A stretch of 64,000 nucleotides of DNA from JAGRMG01 sp047975215 (GCA_047975215.1 JBKEDD010000014.1:1-64000); one strand, 5' to 3'. Positions 1-9,431 are shown, counted from the first letter of the stretch. A program made the numbers and translations. The notes: a model not told the origin generated them from the sequence alone.

Positions 1-1998
1 AAAGAGGCCGCGCTGACCATGCAGCAGGGCGGCGGCATCGGTTATGATTTTTCGACCATCCGGCCGCGCGGCGCGCCGGTGGCCGGGGTGGCGGCGGATG
101 CCAGCGGCCCGCTGTCGTTCATGGATGTATGGGACGCGATGTGCCGCACCATCATGTCGGCAGGCAGCCGGCGAGGCGCGATGATGGCGACCATGCGCTG
201 CGATCATCCCGATATCGAGGATTTCATATCGGCCAAGGCCGATCCCGCCCGCCTTCGCATGTTCAACATGAGCGTTCTGATCTCGGATGCCTTCATGCGG
301 GCGGTGAAGGATGACGGCCCCTGGGAACTGGCCTTTGGCGGGCGCGTGTATCACACGGTTCAGGCGCGCGACCTCTGGAACCGGATCATGCGCGCGACCT
401 ATGATTATGCCGAACCGGGCGTGATCTTCATCGACCGGATCAATGCGGCCAACAACCTGAACTATTGCGAGACCATCGCCGCCACCAATCCCTGCGGTGA
501 ACAGCCCCTGCCGCCCTATGGCGCCTGCCTGCTTGGGTCGGTGAACCTGGCGCGGCTGGTTGTCGATCCGTTCTCGGACGCGGCGCGGCTTGACACTGAC
601 GCCCTGGGCGAACTGGTCGCCGTCGCGGTGCGCATGATGGACAATGTCGTGGATGCCTCGAAATTCCCGCTGCCCGAGCAGGCCGCCGAGGCGCAGGCCA
701 AGCGCCGCATCGGCCTCGGGGTGACGGGGCTTGCGGATGCGCTGCTGATGCTGGGGTTGCGCTATGGCTCGGACGCGGCGGCGGGCCAGACCGGCGACTG
801 GCTGCATGCCATCGCGCGGGCGGCCTATCTCGCCTCGGTCGATCTGGCGCGCGAAAAGGGCGCGTTTCCGCTGTTTGACCCCGAGAAATACCTTGCCAGC
901 GGCACCATGCTGCGGATGGATGACGACGTGCGCGAGGCGGTGCGCGAACACGGCATCCGCAACGCGCTTCTGACCTCGATCGCGCCGACCGGGACCATCA
1001 GCCTCTACGCCGGCAACGTATCGTCGGGCATCGAACCGGTGTTCGCCTACCGCTATACCCGCAAGGTCTTGCAGAAGGACGGCTCGCGCAGCGAAGAAGA
1101 GGTGGTGGATTACGCCGTGCAGATGTGGCGCGATCGCTTCGGGGAGGCGGAACTGCCCGAATATTTCGTCAACGCCCAGACGCTCACGCCGCTTGAGCAT
1201 GTGAAGATGCAGGCGGCGGCGCAGGAATGGGTGGATTCGTCGATCTCAAAGACCATCAACTGCCCGGAAGATATCGGTTTCGAGGACTTCAAGGATGTCT
1301 ACATGCAGGCCTGGGACAGCGGCTGCAAGGGCTGCACCACGTACCGGCCCAACGACGTGACGGGCAGCGTGCTGAGTGTGGCCGCCGACCCGGCCCCGGA
1401 TGCTTCGGATGCCGGCCCCGAGGTTCTCGCCCGGAGCGATGCCGAACCCCGGACCCCCCATGGCGACGTGATCTACATGTCCGAACCGCTGGACCGGCCC
1501 GGGGCGCTGGACGGGGCCACCTACAAGGTGAAATGGCCCGACAGCGAACATGCGATCTACATCACCATCAATGATATCGTGCTGAACGGCCACCGCCGCC
1601 CGTTCGAGGTGTTCATCAACTCCAAGAACATGGAGCATTTCGCCTGGACCGTGGCGCTTACCCGGATGATATCGGCAGTGTTCCGCCGCGGCGGAGACGT
1701 GTCTTTCGTGGTCGAGGAACTGAAGGCCGTGTTCGACCCGCGCGGCGGCGCCTGGATGCAGGGCAAGTACATCCCGTCGATTCTCGCCGCGATCGGCGGC
1801 GTGATCGAAAAGCACATGGTCGCCATCGGCTTTCTGGCGGGCGAGGGGATGGGCCTCAAGGCCGACCCTCAGGCGCAGATGGCGGGTCTTGACGGCCCCC
1901 CGCGCGGCAGGGCCTGCCCCAGCTGCGGCCAATACGACATGCGCATGATCGAGGGCTGCATGACCTGCACCAGTTGCGGGTTCTCGAAATGCGGATAG
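1..1998 (+). CDS. nrdJ: Adenosylcobalamin-dependent (class II) ribonucleotide reductase, 3' part
   Basis: The enzyme reduces ribonucleotides to deoxyribonucleotides using vitamin B12 chemistry in the cytoplasm. The frame is already open at base 1 (KEAAL before the first Met), so the gene begins outside the window. Visible features are the early QQGGGIGYDFS segment, the active-site NPCGEQPLPPYG segment near base 487 with the conserved Cys and Glu, and a cysteine-rich tail (CPSCGQYDM then CTSCGFSKC) of the kind that re-reduces the active site or binds zinc in this family. A variable Ala/Pro/Asp-rich stretch lies around bases 1380-1450. Class II enzymes work with or without oxygen. The identification is firm; nrdJ versus nrdZ naming is not. 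Confidence 0.94.
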   Translation, partial: KEAALTMQQGGGIGYDFSTIRPRGAPVAGVAADASGPLSFMDVWDAMCRTIMSAGSRRGAMMATMRCDHPDIEDFISAKADPARLRMFNMSVLISDAFMRAVKDDGPWELAFGGRVYHTVQARDLWNRIMRATYDYAEPGVIFIDRINAANNLNYCETIAATNPCGEQPLPPYGACLLGSVNLARLVVDPFSDAARLDTDALGELVAVAVRMMDNVVDASKFPLPEQAAEAQAKRRIGLGVTGLADALLMLGLRYGSDAAAGQTGDWLHAIARAAYLASVDLAREKGAFPLFDPEKYLASGTMLRMDDDVREAVREHGIRNALLTSIAPTGTISLYAGNVSSGIEPVFAYRYTRKVLQKDGSRSEEEVVDYAVQMWRDRFGEAELPEYFVNAQTLTPLEHVKMQAAAQEWVDSSISKTINCPEDIGFEDFKDVYMQAWDSGCKGCTTYRPNDVTGSVLSVAADPAPDASDAGPEVLARSDAEPRTPHGDVIYMSEPLDRPGALDGATYKVKWPDSEHAIYITINDIVLNGHRRPFEVFINSKNMEHFAWTVALTRMISAVFRRGGDVSFVVEELKAVFDPRGGAWMQGKYIPSILAAIGGVIEKHMVAIGFLAGEGMGLKADPQAQMAGLDGPPRGRACPSCGQYDMRMIEGCMTCTSCGFSKCG

Positions 1999-2222
1999 CC
2001 AGTTCTCGCCCGGTGTTGTTGTTCTGACCGCCGATGTGAGGCCCGAACGCGGGTTCGACGGTTTCCCGAGGGATTTCGGCACTGGAAACAGGCGCCAGAG
2101 ACACCTTTGGGGAATTCTGCCGGGCCGGGCCATGGCTGGCGCCGATTTTGGGCTGGTGGCATGGATCGTCGCACAACCGGTGGCGGTATGCGTCTGCGCG
2201 GGTGTGAACAGCGCGCGCCGCT

Positions 2223-3725
2223 TCAGTCCGGCGTATCGAACTGGCGCCTGCGGGCCAGATAGACGCCCGTCGCCAGCGCCAGCGCCATCAGCAGCAATCC
2301 GAACGGATAGTCCAGCAGCCGCAAGGGGTGGCCGTCCAGCAGGGCCAGCGTCTGGGAGAGAGAAATTTCAAGCCGCGGGCCGAGGAAGAAGGCAATGATG
2401 AACACCACGACCGAGAAACCGAAGGCATTCATCACGAAGGCGAGAACGGCGAAGGCCAGCATCACGCCGATCCCGAAGATTCCGCCCGAGGCCAGGTAGA
2501 CGCCGACGAAACACATCAGCAACGCGGTCGAGAAGATGAAGGATTCGGGCGCCGAAACGACCCGGACCCACAGCCGCAGCCCGATCTGGCCGACCAGCAG
2601 GTTCATCGCGTTGGCGATGATCATCGCCCCGAACAGCCCGTAGATCAGCCGCCCCTGCTGTTCAAACAGGAACGGCCCTGGCTGCACGCCGTGGATCATG
2701 AAGGCGCTGATGATCAGCGCCGCGCTGACATTGCCGGGAATGCCCAGCGTCAGCAGCGGGATCATGTTGGCGCCCATGACCGAGGAATTCGCGCTTTCGG
2801 CGGCCGCGATGCCGTGCAGCGACCCCTTGCCGAACGATCCCGGGTCGCGCGATGCCTGCCGCGCCGAGGCATAGGACATGAAGGCCGCCGCGGTCGAGCC
2901 GATGCCGGGCAGGGCGCCAAGAATGGTGCCGATCACCGCGCCCCGCGCGATCGTGTAGCGGCAGGCCCAGTACTCGGCCCAGGATACGCGCTTGTCGGCG
3001 GCGCTCTGGTGGTCGGGCATCGTCACCGCCGCGCGAACGCCGCCGCCGCTTTGCGACAGGCGGTTGAGCAACTCGGCGATGGCGAGCATCCCAATGGCGA
3101 CGGCGGGCAGGGGCAACCCGTCATAAAGTTCGTACCAACCGAAGAACAGCCGTGGCGTGGCGTGTTCCGGATCGGTCCCCACCATCGCGCACAAAAGCCC
3201 CAGCGCGGCGGCGATGAACCCTTTGGACAGCGACGACCCCATCAGCCCGGCAATCACTGCGAAGGCCAGCATCATCAGGCCCAGCACCTCGACCGGACCC
3301 ATCCGCAGCGCCAGCACCGCCAGCGGCGCCGACACGGTTATCAGCACGATGTCGCTGAACGTGTCACCCGTGACCGACGAAAACAGCGCCATCTTGGTGG
3401 CCTTGAGCGGTTTGCCCTGACGGGCCAGCGGATAGCCGTCCAGCGCCGTGGCGGCGGCATCGGGAGTGCCGGGCGTATTGAGCAGTACCGCCGGGATCGC
3501 CCCGCCCACCAGCCCGCCCGTGGTGACCCCGACCAGAAAACCGATCCCGGCCAGCGCATCGAAGCCGAAGGTGAAGGGAATGGCGATGGCCATGGCCATG
3601 ACCGGGCCAATCCCCGGCACCGCGCCGACGAATTGCCCGGTGATCACGCCAAACAGCACGAACACCAGCGTCTGCAGCGAAAAGGCATCGCCCAGGCCGG
3701 CCAGGATCGTGCTGAGTTCGGGCAT
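2223..3725 (-). CDS. tctA: Tripartite tricarboxylate transporter, large permease (TctA family)
   Basis: A 500-residue polytopic inner-membrane protein, the usual size for TctA, the large permease of the TctABC secondary transporters for citrate or other carboxylates. Family hallmarks are the early GAVPGIGPVMAMAIAIPFTF segment, NTPGTPDAAATALDGYP, and a second glycine-rich repeat GTILGALPGIGSTAAAFMSY, reflecting the internal duplication of the family. It is the last gene of a leftward tctC-tctB-tctA set, 24 bases after tctB. The substrate cannot be told from the sequence. No TctDE sensor pair is adjacent. Confidence 0.93.
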   Translation of the reverse strand: MPELSTILAGLGDAFSLQTLVFVLFGVITGQFVGAVPGIGPVMAMAIAIPFTFGFDALAGIGFLVGVTTGGLVGGAIPAVLLNTPGTPDAAATALDGYPLARQGKPLKATKMALFSSVTGDTFSDIVLITVSAPLAVLALRMGPVEVLGLMMLAFAVIAGLMGSSLSKGFIAAALGLLCAMVGTDPEHATPRLFFGWYELYDGLPLPAVAIGMLAIAELLNRLSQSGGGVRAAVTMPDHQSAADKRVSWAEYWACRYTIARGAVIGTILGALPGIGSTAAAFMSYASARQASRDPGSFGKGSLHGIAAAESANSSVMGANMIPLLTLGIPGNVSAALIISAFMIHGVQPGPFLFEQQGRLIYGLFGAMIIANAMNLLVGQIGLRLWVRVVSAPESFIFSTALLMCFVGVYLASGGIFGIGVMLAFAVLAFVMNAFGFSVVVFIIAFFLGPRLEISLSQTLALLDGHPLRLLDYPFGLLLMALALATGVYLARRRQFDTPD

Positions 3726-3749
3726 CTTTCGTCGGCTCCGCTTGGCTGG

Positions 3750-4169
3750 TCAGGGCAGGGGGCGTTCCAGCAGCCACGCCACCACCAGCCAGATCAGCAA
3801 GGGCATGCCGCCCGCCCCGAGGATCAGCCAGAGCGGCCGGCGCTCACCCGCCAGCAGCATGATCACCAGCGCCATTACGGGCGCGATCAGCACGAATCCC
3901 AGCCGTGACATCAGCGCCAGCGCAGCGGCCAGCAAGGCGGCGAACAGGGCGGCCCGCGACCAGCGGGTATCGCGCCCCATGCGGTCCGCGGGCGGCCAGA
4001 TCGCCAGGATCGCGCCGCAGATCACCATGAACACCGCCAGGATGCGCGGCAGCGTGCGCGGTTTGAGCCAGCCATAGGCGACCGTTTCCACCTGCCAGGG
4101 AATCACCACCGCGAACAGCAGCACACCGAAGGCGATGAAAAACAGACCCGACAGGCGGTTCGCGCTCAT
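3750..4169 (-). CDS. tctB: Tripartite tricarboxylate transporter, small membrane subunit (TctB family)
   Basis: A 139-residue protein with four hydrophobic segments (about residues 7-25, 45-60, 75-95 and 97-135), the normal size and topology of TctB, the small poorly conserved partner of TctA. It lies between the binding-protein gene and tctA, all leftward. The gap to the upstream tctC stop is about 40 bases. Assignment rests mainly on position and topology, because TctB proteins have little sequence signature. Confidence 0.86.
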   Translation of the reverse strand: MSANRLSGLFFIAFGVLLFAVVIPWQVETVAYGWLKPRTLPRILAVFMVICGAILAIWPPADRMGRDTRWSRAALFAALLAAALALMSRLGFVLIAPVMALVIMLLAGERRPLWLILGAGGMPLLIWLVVAWLLERPLP

Positions 4170-4211
4170 CGGTCCGTGCCCGCCCGCTTGCCCGGGCAGC
4201 CGTGCGAGAAC

Positions 4212-5162
4212 CTACTGGGCAAAAAGCTGTCCGACATTGGCCAGACCGTCGACAAGCATCTTCCTGGTGCCGTCCGGACCCATGTTCACGATGGGGGATT
4301 TCAGCGTGTTTCCGACGACCGTGCGCACCTCGTCGCTGTCCAGTGCCGCGGCCAGCGCGGCGGCCAGGGCCTCGCGCGCATCCTCGGGTGTGCCTGCGGT
4401 GGTCGCGAAGAAGAACACCGGATCGACATAGATCGGAAAGCCCTGTTCGGGCAGGGTCGGCGTGTCGGGGGCATAGTTGTGCCGGCTTTCGTTCATGCTG
4501 GCGATCATCTTGAGTTCGCCGCTTTCCAGAAACGGCAGGTGTTCGCCGGCCTCGAACCCGGCGATGGCCTGACCGCCGAGGATCAGCTTGGCGTTGGCCG
4601 AACCGCCCTTGGTCGAAAGATACTGGAACTGGACACCGGCCATCTGTGCCACCTTGCGCATCGCGAGTTCCTGGGGTTTCGCGTCGAAGGCCAGGGCGGC
4701 GCCGTCATTGGCCCTGGCGTATTCGATCAGCCCCGCGACATCGTCGAATGGTGCGTCCGAGCGTGCCACCAGCGCCAGTTGCGCCCGTGCCGCGGTGGCC
4801 AGATAGTCAAAGCTTTCGAGGTCGAAATTCAGCTTGTCGGGCCGTGTCACCAGATTGACCAGGATCGGCATGCTGACGCCAAGGCCGACGACGCTGCCAT
4901 CGGCGGGGCGGTTGGCGATACCGGTGAACATGGCGATGCCGCCGCCGCCCGGCTTGTTCTCGGCGACCACGTTCCAGCCGGTCTGATCCTTCAGCACCTT
5001 GGCGACAATGCGCCCGATCGTGTCGGTCGATCCGCCCGCCCCGAACCCGATCTGAAGGCTCAGCGGGCCGCTGGGTGCCCAATCCGCCTGCGCCACGCTG
5101 GCGGTCAGCATCGCGGCGGTGGCGGCGATGGCCGCAATCGTGCGTTTCAATGACATGGTCAA
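4212..5162 (-). CDS. tctC: Tripartite tricarboxylate transporter substrate-binding protein (TctC family)
   Basis: A 316-residue periplasmic binding protein. The first 28 residues form a signal peptide (MTMSLKRTIAAIAATAAML, with cleavage after VAQA expected). Family hallmarks are the start of the mature protein with GFGAGGSTDTIGR, then NVVAENKPGGGG, then GLGVSMP. The start is supported by a G-rich Shine-Dalgarno sequence (GGGGGGAT) six bases upstream. It is first in the tctCBA set, so it would deliver a carboxylate-type ligand to TctAB. TctC paralogues are very numerous in some proteobacteria and the ligand cannot be predicted. Confidence 0.93.
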   Translation of the reverse strand: MTMSLKRTIAAIAATAAMLTASVAQADWAPSGPLSLQIGFGAGGSTDTIGRIVAKVLKDQTGWNVVAENKPGGGGIAMFTGIANRPADGSVVGLGVSMPILVNLVTRPDKLNFDLESFDYLATAARAQLALVARSDAPFDDVAGLIEYARANDGAALAFDAKPQELAMRKVAQMAGVQFQYLSTKGGSANAKLILGGQAIAGFEAGEHLPFLESGELKMIASMNESRHNYAPDTPTLPEQGFPIYVDPVFFFATTAGTPEDAREALAAALAAALDSDEVRTVVGNTLKSPIVNMGPDGTRKMLVDGLANVGQLFAQ

Positions 5163-5345
5163 TCCCCCCGTTGGTTTTGCGTATCACCGGCCCATTTCCC
5201 GGTGCGGCCCGCGGTACGCAGGCACGGCCTGCCCGGTCGCGGGTACGACGTACCAGACTAGTCACAACATGGTTCACATGACAACGTTTTATCCCTGTCG
5301 CGGGCATGACGACACCTGATCGGTGCCCGCGCGGGCGCTGCGGGC

Positions 5346-6434
5346 TCAACCCGCGCCGATATCCGTTCTCGCGATCGAAACCGACTTTATCACCGCATGG
5401 ACGCGCATCCCAGGCGCCAGAGCCATCGCTTCGGCCGACCGCCGGGTGATCCGCGCCAGCAGCCGGTCGCCGCCGCACCGGATCTGAACGATCACCCCCG
5501 GCCCGCTGCCCTCGCGGATCGTCAGGACCTCGCCGGGCAGGATGTTCAGCGCTGACAATCCCGCCGGCCGGTCGCGCGCCAGGATGACATCATGCGCCAG
5601 CACCCGCACCCGGGTCTGTGTTCCCTCGGGCCGGTCCATGCGCGGCAGGAACAACTGTCCGCCCGATACGTCCAGTTCGGTCAGCCCGTCATCGTGATGG
5701 CGCGCCACCGTCGCCGGCAGGACCGACCCGGCCTCGCGCAGGCCCAGTTGCCGCACTGTGGCCGGATCGGACAACACCCGTTCGGCGGTACCGGCGCGGG
5801 CCACCTTGCCGGATTCGAGAACCACGACGTAGGTGGCAAGGCGCGCCACCTCGGCAACCGAATGGCTGACATACAGGATCGGGATCGTGGTATTGTCACG
5901 CAGCCGTTCCAGATGCGGCAGGATCTCTTCCTTGCGGGCCGCGTCCAGCGCCGCAAGCGGTTCATCCATCAGCAACATGCGCGGGCGCGACAGCAGGGCG
6001 CGCCCAATAGCGATTCTCTGTGTCTCGCCGCCCGACAGCGCGCCGGGGCGGCGCTCGAGCAGATCCTCGATGCCGAGCACGGCGCAAACCTCGTCCAGCG
6101 ATGGCCCGCTTGCGCCGCGCGGCGCGAACCGTGCGCCATAGGTCAGGTTCTGGCGCACCGACAGATGCGGGAACAGCCGCCCGTCCTGAAACACGTAGCC
6201 CAGGCGCCTGCGGTGCGCCGGCAGGTCGATCCCGGCAGCGGTGTCTAGCAGGGCTTCGCCGCCGATCGCGATGCGGCCGGACCGGGGCCGCAGCAGGCCC
6301 GCCACGGCGTTGACCACGGTTGTCTTGCCGGTGCCCGACCGCCCGAACAGCGCGGTGATGCCGCCCGGCGCCTCGAAGGCGACGGACAGATCGAACCGGC
6401 CCAGGGGCTGGGAAATATCGACGGCAAGGCTCAT
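5346..6434 (-). CDS. modC: Molybdate ABC transporter ATP-binding protein ModC
   Basis: A 362-residue ABC ATPase energising molybdate uptake. Walker A is GRSGTGKTT at about 31-39, the signature LSGGETQRIAIG at 133-144, and Walker B LLMDEPLAALD at 154-164. The C-terminal ~70 residues (from about 290) form the molybdopterin-binding (Mop/TOBE-like) domain that distinguishes ModC from other importers. The start overlaps the modB stop by four bases (ATGA), indicating translational coupling. It is the last gene of modABC. Confidence 0.95.
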   Translation of the reverse strand: MSLAVDISQPLGRFDLSVAFEAPGGITALFGRSGTGKTTVVNAVAGLLRPRSGRIAIGGEALLDTAAGIDLPAHRRRLGYVFQDGRLFPHLSVRQNLTYGARFAPRGASGPSLDEVCAVLGIEDLLERRPGALSGGETQRIAIGRALLSRPRMLLMDEPLAALDAARKEEILPHLERLRDNTTIPILYVSHSVAEVARLATYVVVLESGKVARAGTAERVLSDPATVRQLGLREAGSVLPATVARHHDDGLTELDVSGGQLFLPRMDRPEGTQTRVRVLAHDVILARDRPAGLSALNILPGEVLTIREGSGPGVIVQIRCGGDRLLARITRRSAEAMALAPGMRVHAVIKSVSIARTDIGAG

Positions 6435-7129
6435 GCGCCCGCAACCCGCCGGGCGGCGCGGCGCGCCAGGATCTCGGACGCCACGAGCGCCGCCATCGCC
6501 ACCGTGACCGAGACCAGCACCAGCCGCAGCGCCGATGCCTCCCCGCCCGGCACCTGAAGGAAGGTGTAGATCGCCGAGGGCAGGGTCTGGGTCTGGCCGG
6601 GGATGTTGGAAACAAAGGTGATGGTGGCGCCGAATTCGCCCATCGCCTTGGCGAAGGCCAGCAACGCGCCCGCGATCAGCCCCGGCAGGATGAGCGGCAG
6701 CGTGACGGTGGCGAATACCCAGAGGCGCGAGGCGCCCAGCGTTGCGGCGGCCTGTTCCAGCCGCGGATCGACCGCCTCGATCGCCAGCCGGATGGCGCGC
6801 ACCATCAGCGGAAATGCCATGATCGCCGCGGCCAGCACGGCGCCGGTCCAGCGGAAGGCCAGCACCAGCCCGAACGCTTCTTCAAGCCAGGCGCCGACCG
6901 GCCCGCGCCGCCCGAAGGTCAGCAGCAACAGGTAGCCGGTGACGACCGGCGGCAGGATCAGCGGCAGGTGAACCAGCCCGTTCAGCACCTGTTTGCCCCG
7001 GAAACGCCACCGGGCCAGCGCATAAGCGATCAGGATGCCGAAGGGCAGGTTGAGGGCGGTGGCCCAGAGCGAAACCTTCAGCGACAGTGCCACCGCCTGC
7101 CATTCGTCGGGGCCAAGCCAGCCGGTCAC
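6431..7129 (-). CDS. modB: Molybdate ABC transporter permease ModB
   Basis: A 232-residue inner-membrane permease with five to six membrane segments. The cytoplasmic coupling loop reads EQAAATLGASRLWVF, the EAA-G motif that contacts the ATPase. The opening WLGPDEWQAVALSLKVS is typical of ModB. It overlaps modA upstream and modC downstream by four bases each, so the three proteins are probably made together. The length matches the family. Confidence 0.95.
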   Translation of the reverse strand: MTGWLGPDEWQAVALSLKVSLWATALNLPFGILIAYALARWRFRGKQVLNGLVHLPLILPPVVTGYLLLLTFGRRGPVGAWLEEAFGLVLAFRWTGAVLAAAIMAFPLMVRAIRLAIEAVDPRLEQAAATLGASRLWVFATVTLPLILPGLIAGALLAFAKAMGEFGATITFVSNIPGQTQTLPSAIYTFLQVPGGEASALRLVLVSVTVAMAALVASEILARRAARRVAGA

Positions 7130-7899
7130 TGGCCGGCGCCGCCCGGTCCGAACCCGTGATCGGCAAACACCGCCCCGGCATCGCCCCCCGTAAGGAAGGC
7201 CAGAAAGGCCCTCGCGTCGGGCGTGTCTCCCCCCGCCACGATGGCGACCGGATAGACGATTGGCGGGTGGCTGTCCTCGGGAAACACGCCGACGACGCGC
7301 ACGTCAGGTTCGGCTTTGGCGTCGGTGGCATAGACGATGCCCAGCGGCGCTTCGCCCGCGGCCACCAGGCGCAGCGCCGCGCGCACGTTGTCGGCCTGCG
7401 CCACGCGGTCGGCGACACTGTCCCACAGCCCCAGCGATTGCAGCGCCGCCTTGCCGTAGATGCCGGCGGGTACCGCGTCGACAAGCGCCATCGCCAACCG
7501 GCCGTCCTCACCCAGCGCATCGGCCAGGTCGCCGCCGGGGGCCAGTTCCGGCGTCTTGTCGCTGGCAGGTCCGGCGATAAGCACCAGCCGGTTCGTCAGC
7601 AGATCGGACCGGCTTTCCGCGGCCAGCAGACCCTCGCCTTCCAGAACATCCATCCAGTTGGTGTTGGCGGAGATGAATATCTGCGCCGGTGCGCCCTGCT
7701 GGATCTGGCGTGCCAGTGCCGAGCTGCCGGCATAGGATACCTGCACCGTGGTACCGCCGCCGCCCTCAAAACGCGTCGCGACCGCGTCGAGAGCATTCTT
7801 GAGGCTGGCGGCGGCGAATACCGTCACCTCGGCGGCGGCCGGAAGCGGCGCCGAAAGGGCCAGCGCGGCGCCAACGGCGAGTTTGAGGAACAGGTTCAT
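7126..7899 (-). CDS. modA: Molybdate-binding periplasmic protein ModA
   Basis: A 257-residue periplasmic molybdate/tungstate-binding protein. I chose the Met at 7899 because an AAAGGAG ribosome site sits seven bases before it and the protein then opens with a clean signal peptide (MNLFLKLAVGAALALSAP) ending before AEVTVFAAASLKNAL, the standard ModA start. An earlier in-frame start at 7962 would add 21 unsignal-like residues. The oxyanion-binding Ser after FAAAS and the SYAGSSALARQI segment are present. A Mo-box-like palindrome lies 18 bases upstream of the start. Confidence 0.95.
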   Translation of the reverse strand: MNLFLKLAVGAALALSAPLPAAAEVTVFAAASLKNALDAVATRFEGGGGTTVQVSYAGSSALARQIQQGAPAQIFISANTNWMDVLEGEGLLAAESRSDLLTNRLVLIAGPASDKTPELAPGGDLADALGEDGRLAMALVDAVPAGIYGKAALQSLGLWDSVADRVAQADNVRAALRLVAAGEAPLGIVYATDAKAEPDVRVVGVFPEDSHPPIVYPVAIVAGGDTPDARAFLAFLTGGDAGAVFADHGFGPGGAGQ

Positions 7900-7916
7900 G
7901 AGGCGACTCCTTTGGT

Positions 7917-7940
7917 CGATATGTTTCGCCGCATATATCG
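7917..7940 (-). promoter_or_regulatory. Putative molybdate operator (Mo-box) before modA
   Basis: The 24-base sequence is CGATATGT, eight bases, then ATATATCG. The outer arms CGATAT/ATATCG are perfectly inverted and AT-rich in a GC-rich setting. ModE sites in enterobacteria and Rhodobacter have CGxTATAT-like half-sites of this form. The site falls in the 66-base gap between the modE-like gene and modA. This is an inference from pattern and position. Confidence 0.7.
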
Positions 7941-7965
7941 CCCGGGCGCCGGGATCTTGCAACCG

Positions 7966-8361
7966 CTATTTCCCACCGGACATATCGGCAAGCAGATCGC
8001 GCAATCCCGCGACCTGATCGGCCCCGGCCTCCGCGGCGGCCTGTTCAAGCGCCCGATACTGCGCCAGTACCACCGTGCCGGTTTCGGTCAGCCGGGCGCC
8101 GCCACCACCGGCACCGCCGCGAACCGGTTCCACCAGCGGGGCGCGGAACATGGTGTTCAGGGTTTCGACCAGGCTCCACGCGCGCTTGTAACTCATCTTC
8201 ATGGCGCGTCCGGCGGCCGAGATCGACCCGGTGTCGCGGATCAGTTCCAGAAGATCGGCCTTGCCCGGCCCCATCATCGTATGGGGGCCGAACACCACCC
8301 GCACCCGAAGCCGCGGCCGGGCGGCCGGGTTCGCGGCGCCGTTGCCCCCCCGGCCGGTCAC
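7966..8361 (-). CDS. modE: ModE-type winged-helix regulator, DNA-binding domain only
   Basis: A 131-residue transcription factor matching the N-terminal LysR-like winged helix of ModE. The helix-turn-helix segment is SISAAGRAMKMSYKRAWSLV (about residues 47-66), followed by NTMFRAPLVEPVRGG and TGTVVLAQYRALE, all typical. The C-terminal molybdate-binding (Mop) domains of full-length ModE (about 260 residues) are absent, as in many alphaproteobacterial relatives. It directly precedes modA. Its start overlaps the stop of the upstream gene (ATGA). It would be expected to repress modABC when molybdate is plentiful, although without a Mop domain the sensing mechanism is unclear. Confidence 0.88.
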   Translation of the reverse strand: MTGRGGNGAANPAARPRLRVRVVFGPHTMMGPGKADLLELIRDTGSISAAGRAMKMSYKRAWSLVETLNTMFRAPLVEPVRGGAGGGGARLTETGTVVLAQYRALEQAAAEAGADQVAGLRDLLADMSGGK

Positions 8362-9233
8362 GGCGCGATCATCTGTACGCCGGGGATGCGCTGGATGCGC
8401 AGGATGTCTTCGTCATAGAGTTCGGTCATCTCCTCGACGAGTTCGAGCGTCCAGCCGGGCAGATCGAGTTCTTCCTCGACCGCGTCCTCGATGGCGTATT
8501 TGTCCAGGAATGCCACGACCACCCGGCGGCGCTGCATTTCCGACATTTCGGGATGCTCGGCCAGGTAGCGGCGAAACCGCTGTATGCCCTCGCGCGACAT
8601 GATTTCATATAGGATGTCGAACCCGCCGGCGATCGTCTGACCGTGTTCGATGCCTGCGATCTCGCGCAGGATCTGGCCCCAGATCAGCGGCGTGTCCTCG
8701 TTGCACCACACGGTCAGCGGAATGTCGGGCACCGCGTCGCGGATGCGGGTCAGGGTTTCGGACCAGCGCAGCGACCGCGGATCGGTGGTGTCCAGCACCT
8801 CGCGCACCCGCTTGGGCGCAGCCTTGGCCAGCACCAGCGGCATGAATCCGGCGGGGCTGCGGATCGCCATGAACAGTTCGATCTGATCGAACGGAAACAG
8901 CGCACGCAACTGGCCCAGGCGTTCACCGGCCAGCGGATACAGAATGTTGCCCTCGATGGCGAAACGCTGCGACCCGAAGAAGTGCTCGTTGGACATGATA
9001 AGCCGGTCGGCGACTTCCTCGTCGAGGATGGCATCTATCAGCACATCGCGGGCATCGGGCGCGGGCGCGGCCTTGTCCATCGCGGCGAACGCATCCTTGA
9101 GCAGCGCCCGGTACCTGCCCGGCCCCGGCACGGCGATGCCGCGTTTGGAAAAATCTTCCTTGTTGCGCAACAGGCACTTAAGCAGCAGATCCTCGTCGGT
9201 GCAATGGGCGCCGGTATGGAAAATGACCTGCAT
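8358..9233 (-). CDS. Sulfotransferase-like protein of unknown function
   Basis: A 291-residue soluble protein. It opens VIFHTGAHCTDEDLLLKC, laid out like the P-loop strand of sulfotransferases (FHTGAHKTGTT in relatives), but the usual Lys and Thr positions are replaced by Cys, Asp and Glu. The C-terminal third is rich in acidic residues. No membrane segment or signal peptide is seen. Its stop overlaps the modE-like start by four bases, so the two are probably translated together. I infer a sulfotransferase-fold relative with doubtful PAPS binding; the true role is unknown. Confidence 0.7.
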   Translation of the reverse strand: MQVIFHTGAHCTDEDLLLKCLLRNKEDFSKRGIAVPGPGRYRALLKDAFAAMDKAAPAPDARDVLIDAILDEEVADRLIMSNEHFFGSQRFAIEGNILYPLAGERLGQLRALFPFDQIELFMAIRSPAGFMPLVLAKAAPKRVREVLDTTDPRSLRWSETLTRIRDAVPDIPLTVWCNEDTPLIWGQILREIAGIEHGQTIAGGFDILYEIMSREGIQRFRRYLAEHPEMSEMQRRRVVVAFLDKYAIEDAVEEELDLPGWTLELVEEMTELYDEDILRIQRIPGVQMIAP

Positions 9234-9431
9234 CGAGACCGGAAACGCCTTTGCTGTAACGGGTTGCCGGCCTCCGGGTTACCGCCTCGGCCCGGCGCAG
9301 TCAAACGGCATTGCCGCAAACGCCCTTCGTCGCCCGTGATTCGGGGTCGGGCGTGCGCCGTGATGCCGGTTTCCGTTGCGCGGCACTTGCCCATCCGCGG
9401 GGATGCGATTAAGCATCTCGGGGACCAGAAA

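Noticed and set aside
5163..5345. Candidate promoter and inverted repeat before tctC
   Set aside because: TTGTCA with TAGTCT at 17-18 bases is weak and the repeated ACAACATG/CATGACAAC are not a true palindrome.
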